Below, piece by piece: positions 45,750 through 57,154 of a DNA stretch of 64,000 nucleotides. How positions within the stretch are numbered: the first letter of the stretch is position 1; each line of letters opens with the position of its first letter. The translations under genes and the position numbers were made by a program. The notes below the pieces were generated by a model. The model was not told the origin of the DNA, searched no databases, and was given only the letters and a program-made list of their open reading frames with translations. The stretch comes from Branchinecta lynchi (Eukaryota > Arthropoda > Branchiopoda > Anostraca > Branchinectidae), in NCBI GenBank assembly GCA_023053575.1, contig JAKZAP010000013.1, positions 3,482,001-3,546,000 of the forward strand, written 5' to 3'.

Positions 45750-47210
45750 CCTACGAACACAATAGTTTTCCCATGCAATTCAACTTGATATACTGCTCGC
45801 GCGTTAGCCTGCTATACAGCCCATTACCGAGCCCGAATGAGACGACGAAGCCGCGAACATGCGAGAAAATGCTGATGAAACTCGGTACCGACTTTGAGGC
45901 AGGTACGGAGCTACGTGCAGTTTCTAACGATGGAAGACTACAACACAGCACTTATTTTATGTAGGGTGAGGGTGGCAGGAAGAAAAACTGGGACACTGAC
46001 CGGGCGAACTCTCACTTTGCAAACACTCCGAATCCCGCAAATCTACACAGGAAATTGGTGACATTTGCAATCAATGGAAGAAACTGGGTGGATCCTGAAC
46101 TCGGCAAGATGTTGACGAGTTGATACCCCCCCTCCCCCTGCAGGTTCTGCAGAACGATGAACGAACCACCGAACCAAGTCTTATTCGACTGTACTCAATG
46201 TCAAATACATCTAACAACCATAGAATCTAAGCCTTTTCCTTGTTCAAGAAGAACCTCCTCAAAGTTGCGACTGGGTCCATACGTCCTTCATAAAGTCCGA
46301 TGACGAATTGCCGCCAGACGCGCTAGAGGAACAATAACAATCACACGTGAGATCTGGATAGAAGTTATCTGACGGGTTAAGAAGCGATTAGGCTTTCGCT
46401 CCATATCGAGTCGCGCATCAGCCCCGTGGAAAAGTCAGCCAGCGCACTGAAGTCCGATGAAATTTGATGACGCTTGACAGACGAGAGTTGAGTAAAGCAA
46501 AAAGGGGGGAAGAGGCTTTTTAAACAGTTTTAAACATGGTTAGGCCTGAGAGGAATTGAAAATAGCAAAACAAACCCGGATAAACGTACACCAAGAAGTA
46601 ACCTGTCATTTTTTTCTTTACAATAGCACACCTAGCGGCCAAAGGAACTAATCTGAGAGGGATTTTATGAGGGGCGCATTCGGAGCCCTTCACTCCCTCC
46701 TAAAGCTGAGGCCTCAATCCTCAAGCAATCATCAGGTTCGTGAGGACAACGGATCTACTTGAGTCAAGCCAGGCGATGACCAAGTGACGTCGCCCATCAA
46801 TCAAGAGGCGAAGTTCACAACTCATTATCCAAAGCCGTATGGGAAGAAGACGCAAGACGTTGTTCGTTGGCCTCCCAGTCTAAGAATATTCCCACATAAT
46901 TTCTGGACGCATTCAAAATCAAAGATGGCCGAAAGTATTCCTAAGAAGAAGGACAAAGCCCACTGAGCGGCTGGCAAGTTTGCAGCTAATCTTGGTTTCA
47001 CCTCTAGAAAAATCTGCTTTCAACAGGATCAGAAGTCCTTACTTCACTCCTATGTCTTTAGTCATATGTCTGTTGTCGTAAATTCTCGTGTTGTCCTTAA
47101 GTTTTAAATTTTAGTGTTGATGTGTGATAGTTGTTCGTTTGTTTTTTCTTTAAAATGCCTTAGGCTATAATTGTATTAATAGTTTTTACGAACCGATCAG
47201 AATTAGTGAA
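45750..47210. other. Mnk intron 1 stretch: no gene recognised
   Basis: No splice-supported exon. The open frame at 46784-46966 may be a LINE remnant, because a LINE-type 3' end (TGCCATTAAAATTGTACC, TTACC tail) follows at 47215-47305, but I see no RT motif. Confidence 0.35.
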
Positions 47211-47499
47211 GCGTCGTTTTTTATGCCAATGGCATGTCTGATACTTTTAAGAAACACTAGGTTTATTTATATTTGCCATTAAAATTGTACCTTACCTTTA
47301 CCTTACTCCAAGCTGTGATTTAAGGTAATTTAAGGTGATTGTAAAAAAAAAATGTTGACACACTGTCAGAAGTTTCATAACAAACAACAGCAGGATGCGC
47401 GGTTTTAACAGACAGTGCCTAACAGACAACACGTGGGATATTATCTGTTGTGTTGGAAAACGTTATATCTGAAATGCTATGCAGAACAAGCATTGCCAG

Positions 47500-47600
47500 G
47501 AAGAGCCAAAAATACCTCTACTGACTTTTTTGTTTGTCGTTCAGCAAATTCAGGAGATGCTTTTTTGGCGATTTTTCGGCTCTTCCTGAAGGCAACGCTT
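47500..47600. repeat. Small inverted repeat (GAACAAGCATTGCC)
   Basis: GCAGAACAAGCATTGCCAGG near 47480 is mirrored by CTGAAGGCAACGCTTGTTCT near 47585. TAACAGACAACA-type motifs flank both sides. Probably a small fold-back element spanning about 47370-47700. Confidence 0.4.
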
Positions 47601-48087
47601 GTTCTGCATAACATTGTCAAACACAACAGACAACATCCGAGCTGTGGACAACATCCGAGCTGATCCTTCTGTTGTCTGTTATGAAACTTCTGACAGTGCA
47701 GCACATTGTCAGGGTCATCGAAGCGGAACAACGCGCTCATGTACGCAAGAGAACTTCAGCTCGACACTGAAATATATATATATCGCCGCCGGAGCCCTAC
47801 ATCTTCAGAGTAGATCAGATTCGCGTATGCCCAACATCTCTTTGTAAATACTAGTGCAATACATATTTATACTTTTGTACCACCGTTAGTTCCTGCACAG
47901 ACTAAGCCTTACCATCCCCAACTTGACAGAGATTGCAGCAACTCCACATTTCCTGAAATTCGCAGATTAAAGCAATTCAGTGACGTTAATAACCCCTGGA
48001 TCACCCGCCTTTGCGGCAACTGCACGAATGTTAACCTATGATTGCTGTTGCATCGATATTCAAGTTCTGATATGAAATTTATTTGTA

Positions 48088-48255
48088 CACTAAAAAGTTT
48101 CTCCGTATAAAGATTAAAGTTAACTGCAGTATTTGCTACTCGGATTCATCTTATCTCTATTTGGTATTAATCTTATCTGCGTAGAGATAAGGATAATCCA
48201 AGTAGCAAATACTGCAGTTAACTTTAATCTTTATACGGAAAAACTTTTTACAGTG
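48088..48255. mobile_element. Mariner-type MITE (CACT...AGTG, TA target)
   Basis: The 168-bp element has ~60-bp near-perfect inverted repeats: AGTTTCTCCGTATAAAGATT at the left and AATCTTTATACGGAAAAACT at the right. It starts CACTAAAAAG, ends CTTTTTACAGTG, and is flanked by TA on both sides. TA targets and CACTGTA-type ends suit Tc1/mariner MITEs. It sits 66 bp beyond the Mnk exon 1 donor. Confidence 0.75.
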
Positions 48256-48320
48256 TAAGCAGTCCTCGTGCAGTTCAGTGAGTTATTAAAACTATTATCA
48301 TCACTGCCATACTGGCTTAC

Positions 48321-48486
48321 CATCTGACTGTGCCTCCTTTGCATCCTCAGCAGTAGAAGCTTGCATTTCCAATGAGCAGTATATTCCCGAATCCTTGCTG
48401 TATACTTCTTCCGACAGAGTATGAGATGGTGCAATGTCTCCTGAAGGTTCACCGGACAGCGATAGGTTCTCCATGGCAGCCTCCAT
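48321..48486 (-). CDS. Mnk/Lk6: Mnk kinase, coding exon 1 (N-terminus)
   Basis: 55 codons plus one base: starts MEAAMENLSLSGEPSG, ends TAEDAKEAQSDG at a GATG-GTAAGC donor. The start is chosen because an in-frame TAG lies two codons upstream and the phase-1 donor joins exon 2. TTTTCGTAG just before the ATG could be a splice acceptor (exon from 48489), implying an upstream 5'-UTR exon. This acidic N-terminus is poorly conserved in the family, so this exon is less certain than exons 2-7. Confidence 0.7.
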
Positions 48487-48489
48487 TTT

Positions 48490-49139
48490 CTACGAAAATT
48501 TAATTAGTGGCAGTACTATTACTATTAACTTAAAAGGGAATGAGAAGAAACGCAAAGAATGTATAAGAATTTGTTAAAGAATCCTAAGAATAGATATTAG
48601 AAGATGCCAAAGTCGTTACAACTTGTATACCCCTTCGTAGAGACTACCAATTGTTACAAAAAGCTACTACCATTGTTCCAACCAACTTGTAGATTCCTTC
48701 ACAGAAGTACGAACGACGAGAGGTGGCTTTTACTAACGTTAGTAGCTCTCATGGAAGAAAAGTTAGTGGTAAGTCGTGAGGATATGCGTGGTACAGTCTG
48801 AAGCAAAATTCAAGTGTTCCTTTTTTTGCTCTATAAGTTCCCTGGAAACTTTAGAATCTGTAAAGGTATAACGTCTTTGGAGCATGATCAGGAACTTTTA
48901 TATGTATTTTTTTTTAAGAAGGTCTGTTCTGGCAGATTAGTAGGCCGATTAGACAACCAGGATCATTTTTAAGGATACAAAGAACATTATAATGTAAGTT
49001 TCACATTCACAGCACTTGAGCAGAGGTCTTTAGATGGCACCAAACGATTTTTTAAGTGATGAGCAGATGCAATTCAGTAGGTCTTAGACTAGACTAGACC
49101 TAAATAGGTAGTTGCATGGGTTGTACGAAAAAGATACCC
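48490..49139. other. Upstream of Mnk exon 1: no exon or promoter recognised
   Basis: A+T-rich DNA that may contain Mnk regulatory sequence or part of a 5'-UTR intron. I see no convincing TATA/initiator arrangement or second exon. Confidence 0.3.
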
Positions 49140-49530
49140 AGGGCCTTGGTCAACCTGTTGCCCTGGATCAGAGGTGTTACTAGCAAAAATGTTTGGGGGT
49201 GGGGCAAGGGATTTACAGACTGGCTGGTAATATTTACCGACTGGCTGGTAATATTTACCAAATGGCTGGTAATATTTACCAAATGGCTGGTAATATTTAC
49301 CAAATGGCTGGTAATTTTTACCGACTGTTTTTGCAGAAAAAAAAACACGTTTTCCAGAAAAAAATTACTGTTTGCAAGATAAAAATGCCAGTTTTGACAA
49401 AATCATCTGATTTTCAGAAAACAGACTGTTTTGACGAAACGATTGTTCTCATGAAAAATCAACTATTTTGACGAAAAATCGTGACACAACAACATTGGGA
49501 GGGGGCATCCCCCCTCCCCCAGTTGTGATG
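49140..49530 (+). mobile_element. Element with 21-bp minisatellite and AAAACAGT-type motifs
   Basis: Starts near GCCCTGGATCAGAGGTGTTACTAGC. It contains five 21-bp units (49218-49322; core TGGCTGGTAATATTTACC), then variable repeats of exchanged A-runs with CAGTTTTGAC/CTGTTTTGAC. It ends GGGGGAGGGGCATC...TGATGCCCCTGCCCTGG. A related inverted copy is at 38765-39060. The 21-bp unit is stop-free, so open frames over it are artefacts. Confidence 0.6.
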
Positions 49531-49599
49531 CCCCTGCCCTGGATACCTCCTTATCTCCACGCTCTTTCTACAAGCTTAGTTGGTACCATACATTGCTCT

Positions 49600-49920
49600 G
49601 CACTGCCTTTCTGAGACGCTATCTTGAGTACGGTACGTCTGGTATAAACCCAACAAAAATGGTTACGAAAGCTTTGAAGGGAGTACAGATGAGAGCGACC
49701 AAGATCTCCCCACAGCTAAAAACCTACAATACCATGAAAGGTTAAGGTTACTGAAGCTTCACAGTTTCTCATATCAACGTAAACGTGGTGACTTCCTCAA
49801 GGTCAAAAAATTGTTAGACTCACTTTCCCTCAACTACTTCAAGCTCCCAATCAAAGTAAAAGACAGGCTATTCCAAGAAGTTCCAACAGACAAGCTAACC
49901 TGCACAGCTTTTTCTTCGTA
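49600..49920 (+). pseudogene. Degenerate LINE RT C-terminal fragment
   Basis: Broken frames read LEYGTSGINP, LKGVQMRATK and YQRKRGDFLKVKKL. This is the order seen after the RT domain in CR1/jockey-like ORFs (EGVQRRATR...RRRADMLMTYKL in 51187-52404). Several frameshifts and stops. Confidence 0.55.
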
Positions 49921-51186
49921 TGGTGCCATTTAAGATTTGAGGTAAATACTTATTATATCATGCCATCTACTTGCTGTTCTTCCGGACAATAGAGAAGCCA
50001 GGTCATGCTATTAGCACCGCTATTACTAGTATTACCATGATACAGGTTTAGTTCCAAATAACCTTACTGTTAATGCTGCATACTATAGCCTATATTCTAA
50101 CAGTCAACCTCAAACTCCATTGACAACCAAAGTCCATTCAATTTGGCATAAAGAGTTATCTAGCAGACTGTGCCACTAGTCATAAGCTATTGCCTACACT
50201 TTTCTTTAGTGATTTACAAACCTAAAAGCTGGAAAGGGAAAGAATTTTGATAAACTGACAGGAACATTCACATTTCAGCTGATCTAAGTGATCTTTCATA
50301 TTTACGTAACTTCCCTTTTTGATTTCAGTGATCTTCTATTATTTCTGTGATTTCTCTTTATTGGATCTGCTGTTTTGGTGTGTTCAGCTTGTTCAGTTTT
50401 CAAAAAGAATGTCATTCAACCTCTTACCTTAATTACCTTAATTCGCACTTCGGAGCGAATTAAAGTTCAATGGGCACATCAAACTACCCCAATCCCACTC
50501 TGTAACAACCTAGGAACAATGCTTACCCCCTAGATCAGCAGCTTTTTCAACAGTTTCATCTCTCTGATATTTCAAAGCGTAATTTCTGGGCCAGTACATT
50601 CTCAATTTACTAGCTTGGACAAAGATAAAAATGATGTTTCTTATAATACTTAGTAGATCTTTATTTTATGCATAAATAAGCTTGTATAATTCAGATTTGG
50701 ATAGGTCATTTGTTTTTTAATGATTTTTGTAGCTATGATATTTTGTATAAGCTTATCGCATATTCTGGTACATTTTATAAAGCAAGCTAATCAAGCTTCA
50801 CAACACTATTCCACAAAGATAAACTATAATAGGCACTTTAAGCCGTTGAACTTCTGATGAAACACTAGAACAATCAGGTAAACTGCATCTGCGGCTTGAC
50901 TTTGGCGACATCTCAAATATATCCTTTTCTATCAACCATTGCTGGGAGTTTTTGAATTTCCTGCCACGATATCCCAGCTCCTAAGATTTGGATCGCCGAA
51001 ATGCCAGAGAGGTAAAGACAATGGATAACAAGAAAACGGCCGATTTTCGTAGCGCCTTCTAAAGGAAGTCGGAAATGTTTAGTTGTGAAGCATTTAATAC
51101 AAAGTAAAGCATTAGAAGTGTCCATTGTGCTTTAAGATCAGTCTTGATCTGTTGAATCGCTCCGTCATTGATGATGTGATGATTTG

Positions 51187-52404
51187 TTAGGCATCAGATG
51201 CATCCCAGTTGTATTTCCAAGGCACATCATTCCACTCTTCATCTAGCAACTTTTTGAAAGCTTCCTCGTTGGGTGCTGATACCGTGTCGTCGGTCAGGCT
51301 GTTCCATGTGTTGACAACTCGACACGAGAAGAACTGTTGTCGTTGTCGGGTTCTGACAGAAGGCTTAAACAGCTTTTTAGAGTGTCCCCTTCTATCTGCG
51401 CCAACGCTCTGGACAATGGGCATACAAATTGGGGGTTGTTCTTGAGAGGTCAGCTTATATGTCATAAGCATGTCAGCTCGCCGTCGTCGAAAAACAAGTG
51501 TAGTTAGTTTCAGCTCCTTCAGACGTTGTTCATAGGATTTATCTTTCATGTTTGTTATTGTCCTTGTGGCTCTCCTTTGCACTCCTTCTAGGAGCTTTAC
51601 GTCACCCTTAAACCCTGGTGATGCTAAGCACATTCCAAAATCAACCACTGGTCTGACAAGGGCCTTAGACAACTTCAGGAACACGTGAGGGGATCTACTA
51701 GATATGGTTCTTTTCAGGAGGCCAAGGACAGAGTTTGCATGAGAGACAGTCTTTTTGTTGTTAGCATGGAACTTCAGCTGATGATCAACAATAATCCCAA
51801 GATCTCTTTCTTCATCAACAGCCTGCAGTTCTTTGATGCTGTTTGTGGCTCTGTCTAGCATGGTATACTTGGTGCGCACGTTTGCCTTGCCAAAGTGTAT
51901 AACACTGCATTTTTCAATGTTGAAGGACATATGCCATGTTGTTGCCCAGTCTTGGATGCGATTGAGATCTGCCTGAAGTGACTCGTTCTTAACTGCACCA
52001 AACAGCTTTGAATCATCAGCAAATAGAGTTAGACGATTGCTTGCCAGTCCAAATATATCGTTTATAAAGATACTGAACAGGGTAGGTCCCAGGACACTAC
52101 CCTGTGGGACACCACTGATAACTTCACAGCTGTTTGAGTAGACTGTTTCTCCTTCTGTAGTGAACAGCCTCACTCTCTGTGTCCTCCCAGTCAAAAAAGC
52201 TGATATCCAGTCCACAACGTCTTCATTAATCCCACATGCAATTAGTTTTTGTTTCAGGTGCGGATGGGGAACTTTGTCGAAAGCTTTGGCTAAGTCAAGA
52301 AGAAGGACATTTAATAAGGACATCTTCCTCTTAAATAAGGATGTGGCTGAAGACAAAATGATCCAGAGTATGGTTTTAATATCTACAGATTGTATAGATA
52401 TCAC
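51187..52404 (-). CDS. LINE reverse transcriptase, 5'-truncated but open
   Basis: 405 codons without interruption. Motifs: LDLAKAFDKVPH (36-47), ISGVPQGSVLGP (96-107), catalytic FADD (128-131), then EGVQRRATRTI, RRRADMLMTYKL and the C-terminal NSLTDDTVSAPNEEAFKKLL. The N-terminal ~29 residues are not RT-like and probably come from sequence at the truncation point, so the annotated start is not biological. The endonuclease domain is absent. Clade jockey/CR1-like by motif layout; it differs from the FVDD element at 10325-12827. Confidence 0.88.
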   Translation of the reverse strand: MISIQSVDIKTILWIILSSATSLFKRKMSLLNVLLLDLAKAFDKVPHPHLKQKLIACGINEDVVDWISAFLTGRTQRVRLFTTEGETVYSNSCEVISGVPQGSVLGPTLFSIFINDIFGLASNRLTLFADDSKLFGAVKNESLQADLNRIQDWATTWHMSFNIEKCSVIHFGKANVRTKYTMLDRATNSIKELQAVDEERDLGIIVDHQLKFHANNKKTVSHANSVLGLLKRTISSRSPHVFLKLSKALVRPVVDFGMCLASPGFKGDVKLLEGVQRRATRTITNMKDKSYEQRLKELKLTTLVFRRRRADMLMTYKLTSQEQPPICMPIVQSVGADRRGHSKKLFKPSVRTRQRQQFFSCRVVNTWNSLTDDTVSAPNEEAFKKLLDEEWNDVPWKYNWDASDA

Positions 52405-52500
52405 TTTTATTCTTTTCGAACTACCATGGTGAAATCCAATTTTGTCAAAATCGTCATATATAAGCTACATGTAAAAACTCATATTATAAATATGTCAAAA

Positions 52501-52746
52501 CTAGAAAAGATTAAAAATTTTAACTAAAGACAGTACAAACGTCTTTTCATACCGTACATGGTCACAGATTACATGTTGGAGTTTTGGGATCACCACTGAG
52601 GCCACTCTTGCAGGTCGTTTGCGAGCAGTATCAAATAGTGGAGGAAGGATATACTTATGGATAGGGTGCTCAAGCATTTTCTTACCAGAAGCCATGCCCA
52701 GTTTCAACCTAGGGGACTCTAGTTTAAATTTTCTGAAGGAGCTCAT
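52501..52746 (-). pseudogene. LINE RT C-terminal remnant (FVDD-type)
   Basis: The minus frame ends VRYEKTFVLSLVKIFNLF, with KYILPPLFDTARKRPA upstream. This is homologous to the end of the ORF at 10399-12624 (HILPPPHIPNRIRAQR ... RYERSFVPSFVSFFNAKF). About 80 codons survive. Confidence 0.65.
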
Positions 52747-53077
52747 TATAAGGAATTTAGGGGCTTTGACATGATCAGTAGGTAATGTAACTATAACTCA
52801 TTATGTACTTGTAGCCGAAGAGCAGTGCTATTGGGGCAAGTATTAAGAAAAGCATGAGACAAAAGGCACACTTTAGTTTTACAAGACCACAACAGGTCAC
52901 TCTGTCCAACAAAGTTCAAGAAAACTAAGTTTGCTTAAAATATATAGATTGGCCTAACTTGTTTCTGATTTCATGTGAGCCTACTATGTGTATATGTACA
53001 CTATTTCTGCAGTCTATATGAGTGTATGTAGCCATTTATTATGAAACGGTCATAAAAAAAAGAGAAAGGATGGAGTA

Positions 53078-53729
53078 CTGGAGCCTATACTATTTCCGTC
53101 AGAAGTTAACCTGTCTATTCCATTGGTCAGCTTTTGTTGTCTTTTTCTCACCACAGAAATTTCCAAAAAAGGTCAACAATATATCAAAAGAAAGCCATCT
53201 TCTTCATCTTAGGTTTTCTTACGAGATAATAGAGTGCAAGCTGCGTTACCAGTACATGATTTTCTGTGATGACCCAAAAATTTTCTGGGGACTTAGTTAC
53301 CGTTACGGCTGGTCATTCGAATTTTTTTTCCATCACATAATCATTGTTTAACCTAGGTACTTGGAAAAATAGGAAAGAAAACTGTATGATTCGTAGAAAC
53401 AAACATGAATTCAGTATTTCAAAAACATTTAGTGTTTTAAACAGAGAAGATCTTTGTCTTTTTGGCCTGTTTTTGACTTACAGAAATTGACATCGACTCT
53501 CTTGTACTGTAACAATGCGGGATGCGGTGATTCTATTTGCATCACAACAGTGCCTAAATATCTAAATTTAGAAAGATTTATCAGTGAGTATGATTCTAAA
53601 CACACATCTTTCAACAGGTTTAACTATTTTAGACAGGTTGCGGTCAATCTAAGGTACATCTAAGATAGGAAACTAATTCCTTTGACTGCTGACGGAAATA
53701 AAAACAGACGGAAATAGTATAGGCTCCAG
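53078..53729. mobile_element. TA-flanked element with CTGGAGCC TIRs, copy A
   Basis: Ends CTGGAGCCTATACTATTTCC and GGAAATAGTATAGGCTCCAG are inverted repeats flanked by TA (53076-53077, 53730-53731). The interior shares sequence at both ends with 57155-58714 in opposite orientation (AACCTGTCTATTCCATTG; AGATCTTTGTCTTTTTGGCC; GCCTAAATATCTAAAT). No transposase frame; TA targets suggest Tc1/mariner relatives. Confidence 0.75.
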
Positions 53730-54239
53730 TACACTTGAGATTGAGAAATACACTTCTTCCTGCAGCAAGTAAAGTGAATGTACGCCAAAAAGGATTCTGA
53801 TTGCCAGTGTTTTCTACTCCAAAGGATTCCCCAGGCCGGAGAATCTCTGCAAATGCAGAATGCGCCGAACTGTACAAAAAGAGGATTAAGTTTTAAGCCA
53901 GGGATCTCAGATTAGGATCTAGAAAAAGTATAAAATCAAGTCACCTTGCTTTAGAACGCTCAGGAGGCCTGCTCAAAGATGTTTCAAGCTGTTGCTCAGC
54001 AGTTTCCTCTTGTTTTCAACACTTCCCACCACGCTTCTACTACTTTTCGAAACCTCTGCGACACCGCTAGAGGACGGATCCGTTTTTCTTCTTGGAAACC
54101 TAGACATATAAAAATAATCGACGGTGAGAGGGGTATTCTCGCGTTCAATCTAATATTCCAAATTCCAAAAGTGATCGTCTGTTCAAGACATAAAAGACAA
54201 TCGAAAAAGAAAATGAAAACCAAATCCAGAAGGAATTCT

Positions 54240-54650
54240 ATGAAGGGCTTATCATGTTATCAATTTTCCGGTTTCGGCCGAATTCCGGAACGACTTGTCA
54301 GGCGAAAAAAGAAAACCAAAAATTGAAATCAGCGTATATTTTTTCCACAATATTGAACACCTAATCAACTTCAAATAAAAATCCAACTTGTAACAAAGTT
54401 TCCGATTCCAGCCGGATTCCGGACGAACTATATGCCATGATAAAAAATGATTGTCATATGTATACGGATTCATCATCTCTTCTTACCCTTAAATCGGAAA
54501 TCTAATCAACCACAAATATAACTTTTACTTTTAACAAATTTTCTGTTTTGGACGGATTCCTGATGAACTACATGTCCGGCGGGAAAATTTTGTTCATCAT
54601 CGTGTTCTGCATGTCCTCTTACCCCATAATCGACTATCACATTAGCTGCT
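54240..54650 (+). mobile_element. GGGATCCC-family element, left part of an interrupted copy
   Basis: About three ~130-bp units (CGGTTTCGGCCGAATTCCGG, AATCAACTTCAAATAAA, TTCTGCATGTCCTC). The DNA then stops within CGACTATCACATTAGCTGC and resumes at 55631. Confidence 0.7.
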
Positions 54651-54653
54651 TAA

Positions 54654-55626
54654 AGTTTAACTGAAAAGGGTTGAGATACGAAAATCTAGTTACCCCATCA
54701 ATTATTCACTTAAAGAGGCTTGAAGATCCGAAGAAAATGCGTTATTTTGTTGCTCCGCTCTTCTCGTATAATTAGTATTCAAATAGTGGAATTTCCATGT
54801 CAAATTTGCGGTACACCTATGCGTTTGTACCTGTGTTTATGCTTGACGAAAGCTATTTACTAAAAATAATTGTTCACACAATAAGCAGTTGTCACCTGGC
54901 TCATGAATGGCCACTGTCCTCGTTGTCCAAATTTTGCTCTTCGGTTGTTCAAGAAGTTTCTAGATCAATCCGTACCGCCTATGGGCGCATCGTCCCCAAC
55001 CGGGGGCGCTATAATCGTAAAGCTTTGGGAAAATTGTACAGCACCTTCTGCGCTCCTTCTATACTATTTCGTTCTGGTGTCACTCATGTTCTGCGAAAGA
55101 AGGAGATAAAAAAGATGAGATCATGTTATTTTAAATATGCAAAGCACCTGCTCCACTTGTCGAAATTATGCCATAACCATACTTTGACGGAGAAGTTCAA
55201 AATTCAAGATGCAAGTGTTACCCTTTTGGCTGTTTCTTCTTCGCTATCAAAAATCATTGACAACAAAACCCAACCAGCGCACGACCTTCTACACTGCTTC
55301 CTGGCCGACGATTGAAATTAAGTGTCTTTTTGTGTATGTTTATGTGTTTTATTTACTTTCTTCATTTACTCCGCTTTCTGAAAACGGCGGGTTATAAATA
55401 AATTACTTACTTACTTACTTACTGAAAAGCCGCGTTTTTATTGAGATTTAAATTTTCCTCGTCATAGTAGAATTTGTGTTGTGAGGACAGCCGTAATATT
55501 CCGAACGTCATGCCAAAGCAAATAGTGAAAAATAAAAAAATCCGTTAACCTGCCGTTAACACAACCCAAATAATGTGGTGTATTCAGTTGAATGATAAAG
55601 AAATAACTTGGCTTTTCAGTTAAACT
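54654..55626 (+). mobile_element. TTAA-flanked MITE, copy 6, with empty-site evidence
   Basis: TTAA at 54650-54653 and 55627-55630; ends AGTTTAACTGAAAAG and CTTTTCAGTTAAACT. The flanks CATTAGCTG(C) and AAATATTTTG are continuous around a single TTAA in a paralogous element at 27571-27593. That directly demonstrates TTAA duplication on insertion. The MITE is itself split by a LINE fragment at 54917-55420. Confidence 0.9.
54917..55420 (+). pseudogene. 5'-truncated LINE 3' fragment with TTAC tail
   Basis: Inserted with the 4-bp duplication ACTG (54913-54916, 55421-55424). It encodes RYNRKALGKLYSTFCAP, RKKEIKKMRSCYFKYAKHLL and LPxx-like C-terminal sequence resembling CR1-type LINE C-termini. It ends AAATAAATTACTTACTTACT. 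The 172-codon frame at 54797-55315 is a chimera of MITE and LINE sequence, not a gene. Confidence 0.7.
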
Positions 55627-55630
55627 TTAA

Positions 55631-55780
55631 AAATATTTTGTTTGCCCCTTAATTTGAACCCTCTCCCCCACCCCCCAATGTAGGGCTACAGAGCCCATCT
55701 AACAGACGGACGGACAGACGGACAACTTCTGCAATGTCATAGGTATCCCTCCACTTACGCTTTCGGATCCCGAAAATGGA
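55631..55780 (+). mobile_element. GGGATCCC-family element, right part of interrupted copy
   Basis: Continues from 54650 with AAATATTTTGTTTGCCCCTT, CCCACCCCCC, GGGCTACAGAGCCCATCT and GTCATAGGTATCCCTCCACT-TACGCTTTCGGATCCC. It completes the family's distal end. Confidence 0.7.
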
Positions 55781-56064
55781 AAATAACAGAAATTTTTCAG
55801 TTTTCGTGAAAAAATCAAAATTTTTAACAATATATATCTTTTATTATAAACTTTTGAAGAAAAAAACAGATTTGTTCCAAAGATTTCAATTTTTACAAAT
55901 ATTTGAAGAAAATTGAAAGGTTTCAATCAGTTCAGGTACAAAATTTGTCGATGTCTAGGATCATTTTCATTTTTCAGTGTTTGAGATTTTTGGAAGGTTT
56001 TAATAAACTTGCTCAAACTCGTTTTTCATTTGTGTTGCATATATTTGACATTGATTGCTCTATA

Positions 56065-56290
56065 CTCTAAATGACTAAGTCTAAAACACCCAGTGATCCT
56101 CAGGAAGAACGAGAAAACATGTCACTAACGACTCAAACTCAAAGCCTCAAATCCTGTGTTAAACAAACAATAACTGCGATCTTTGGGAGCAGCTGTGATA
56201 CCAAAGGGACACTGCTTCTGGCTGTTCTGCTAGGTACCCGCGATTTTGCATCGGCAAGGAGAGTTAGTCATCAAGAGCATTAGCCTACTC
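56065..56290 (+). repeat. Repeated ORF-like segment, copy 2
   Basis: Encodes MTKSKTPSDPQEERENMSLT, then TQTQSLKSCVKQTITAIFGS. Homologous in frame to 14405-14610. Its position in intergenic DNA and in a Mnk intron argues for a dispersed element rather than a gene family. Family unknown. Confidence 0.45.
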
Positions 56291-57030
56291 TTCCGTTTTG
56301 AATGTAATGTTAACGGGTCACAAAAAATATGCGTTCATACATTCAAAGGGTGCAAATCCAAATAGCTCAAGATACAATCGTATTTTTCCCCGTTTCCGTA
56401 CTAGTCCTCGGGACTGTCCAACTGGAAAACCATGATAAGACAAAGAAAACCACAAAGTGATGTTTGTCCGAACAGTCACTCGTGTAGGTTTATCCGTGTG
56501 ACGGCCAATTAGGTGAATCAGGTTAATCCGTGTGACTGCCAAAATATCGGTCGGTAAATTATCTGGGGGCCAGGCGCAAGTCAGTTATTGTGTTTGATTC
56601 CCCACCTGAGCTTGAAAATCTGAAGGGCTATTTTCCAAGGAACCAATGACACCAGAAACTCTCCAGATGTACAGTACTTCCGATCCGATCCAGTCAAATG
56701 ACAAACAAACAAAAACGCGGGTATTGATTGACAATTAAACTCCAGAATCATAAAAATGGGTATTGCGGTGAGGGTTCCCAAGTCTAACCAGGAGGAAGTG
56801 ATAGTACGACGATGAATAATGCCATCTGAATAAACAACATGTCGACTGTCGAGACCACACGACAATTCTTGTTTGTTGCTGCACCAGTCTTGATCATGCC
56901 TAAAGAATAAGGTCTATACATGACATACCACTGAGCTTGTGAAGAAAAGATTAAAATCCGGCGCCAGTTCATGGCAGTAGTTTTGATTGCTAGGAAAAAC
57001 ATGATTTAGGTTATCACAATACTTGTTAAA

Positions 57031-57122
57031 ATGGTCAGTGCACGTTCAGCGAAACTGGTCGAAGCTGCATTGAAAGCTAAACGTGAAGGAACTTCAGGTG
57101 AAAGCAGCTCACAGAATGCTGC
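57031..57122 (+). CDS. Candidate first coding exon of an unidentified plus-strand gene
   Basis: ATG in context AAAATGG opens 30 codons plus 2 bases, starting MVSARSAKLVEAALKAKREG and continuing TSGESSSQNAA, then a strong GTAAGTATT donor at 57123. Without splicing it would stop at once (TAA). It is Lys/Ala/Ser-rich with no known domain. It would be transcribed divergently from Mnk. A possible exon 2 is at 61254. Evidence is start context plus donor only. Confidence 0.35.
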
Positions 57123-57154
57123 GTAAGTATTCTCCAGTAGCCTACTAGGTCCTA

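Noticed and set aside
48301..48486. Reading Mnk exon 1 on to the stop at 48301.
   Set aside because: The last few codons (KPVWQ) lie beyond a consensus GTAAGC donor; phase matching to exon 2 supports splicing.
49218..49322. CRISPR-like array.
   Set aside because: Units are contiguous 21-bp repeats without unique spacers, in eukaryotic DNA.
54797..55315. 172-codon ORF as a gene.
   Set aside because: Its first part is MITE sequence and the rest a truncated LINE; chimera created by insertion.
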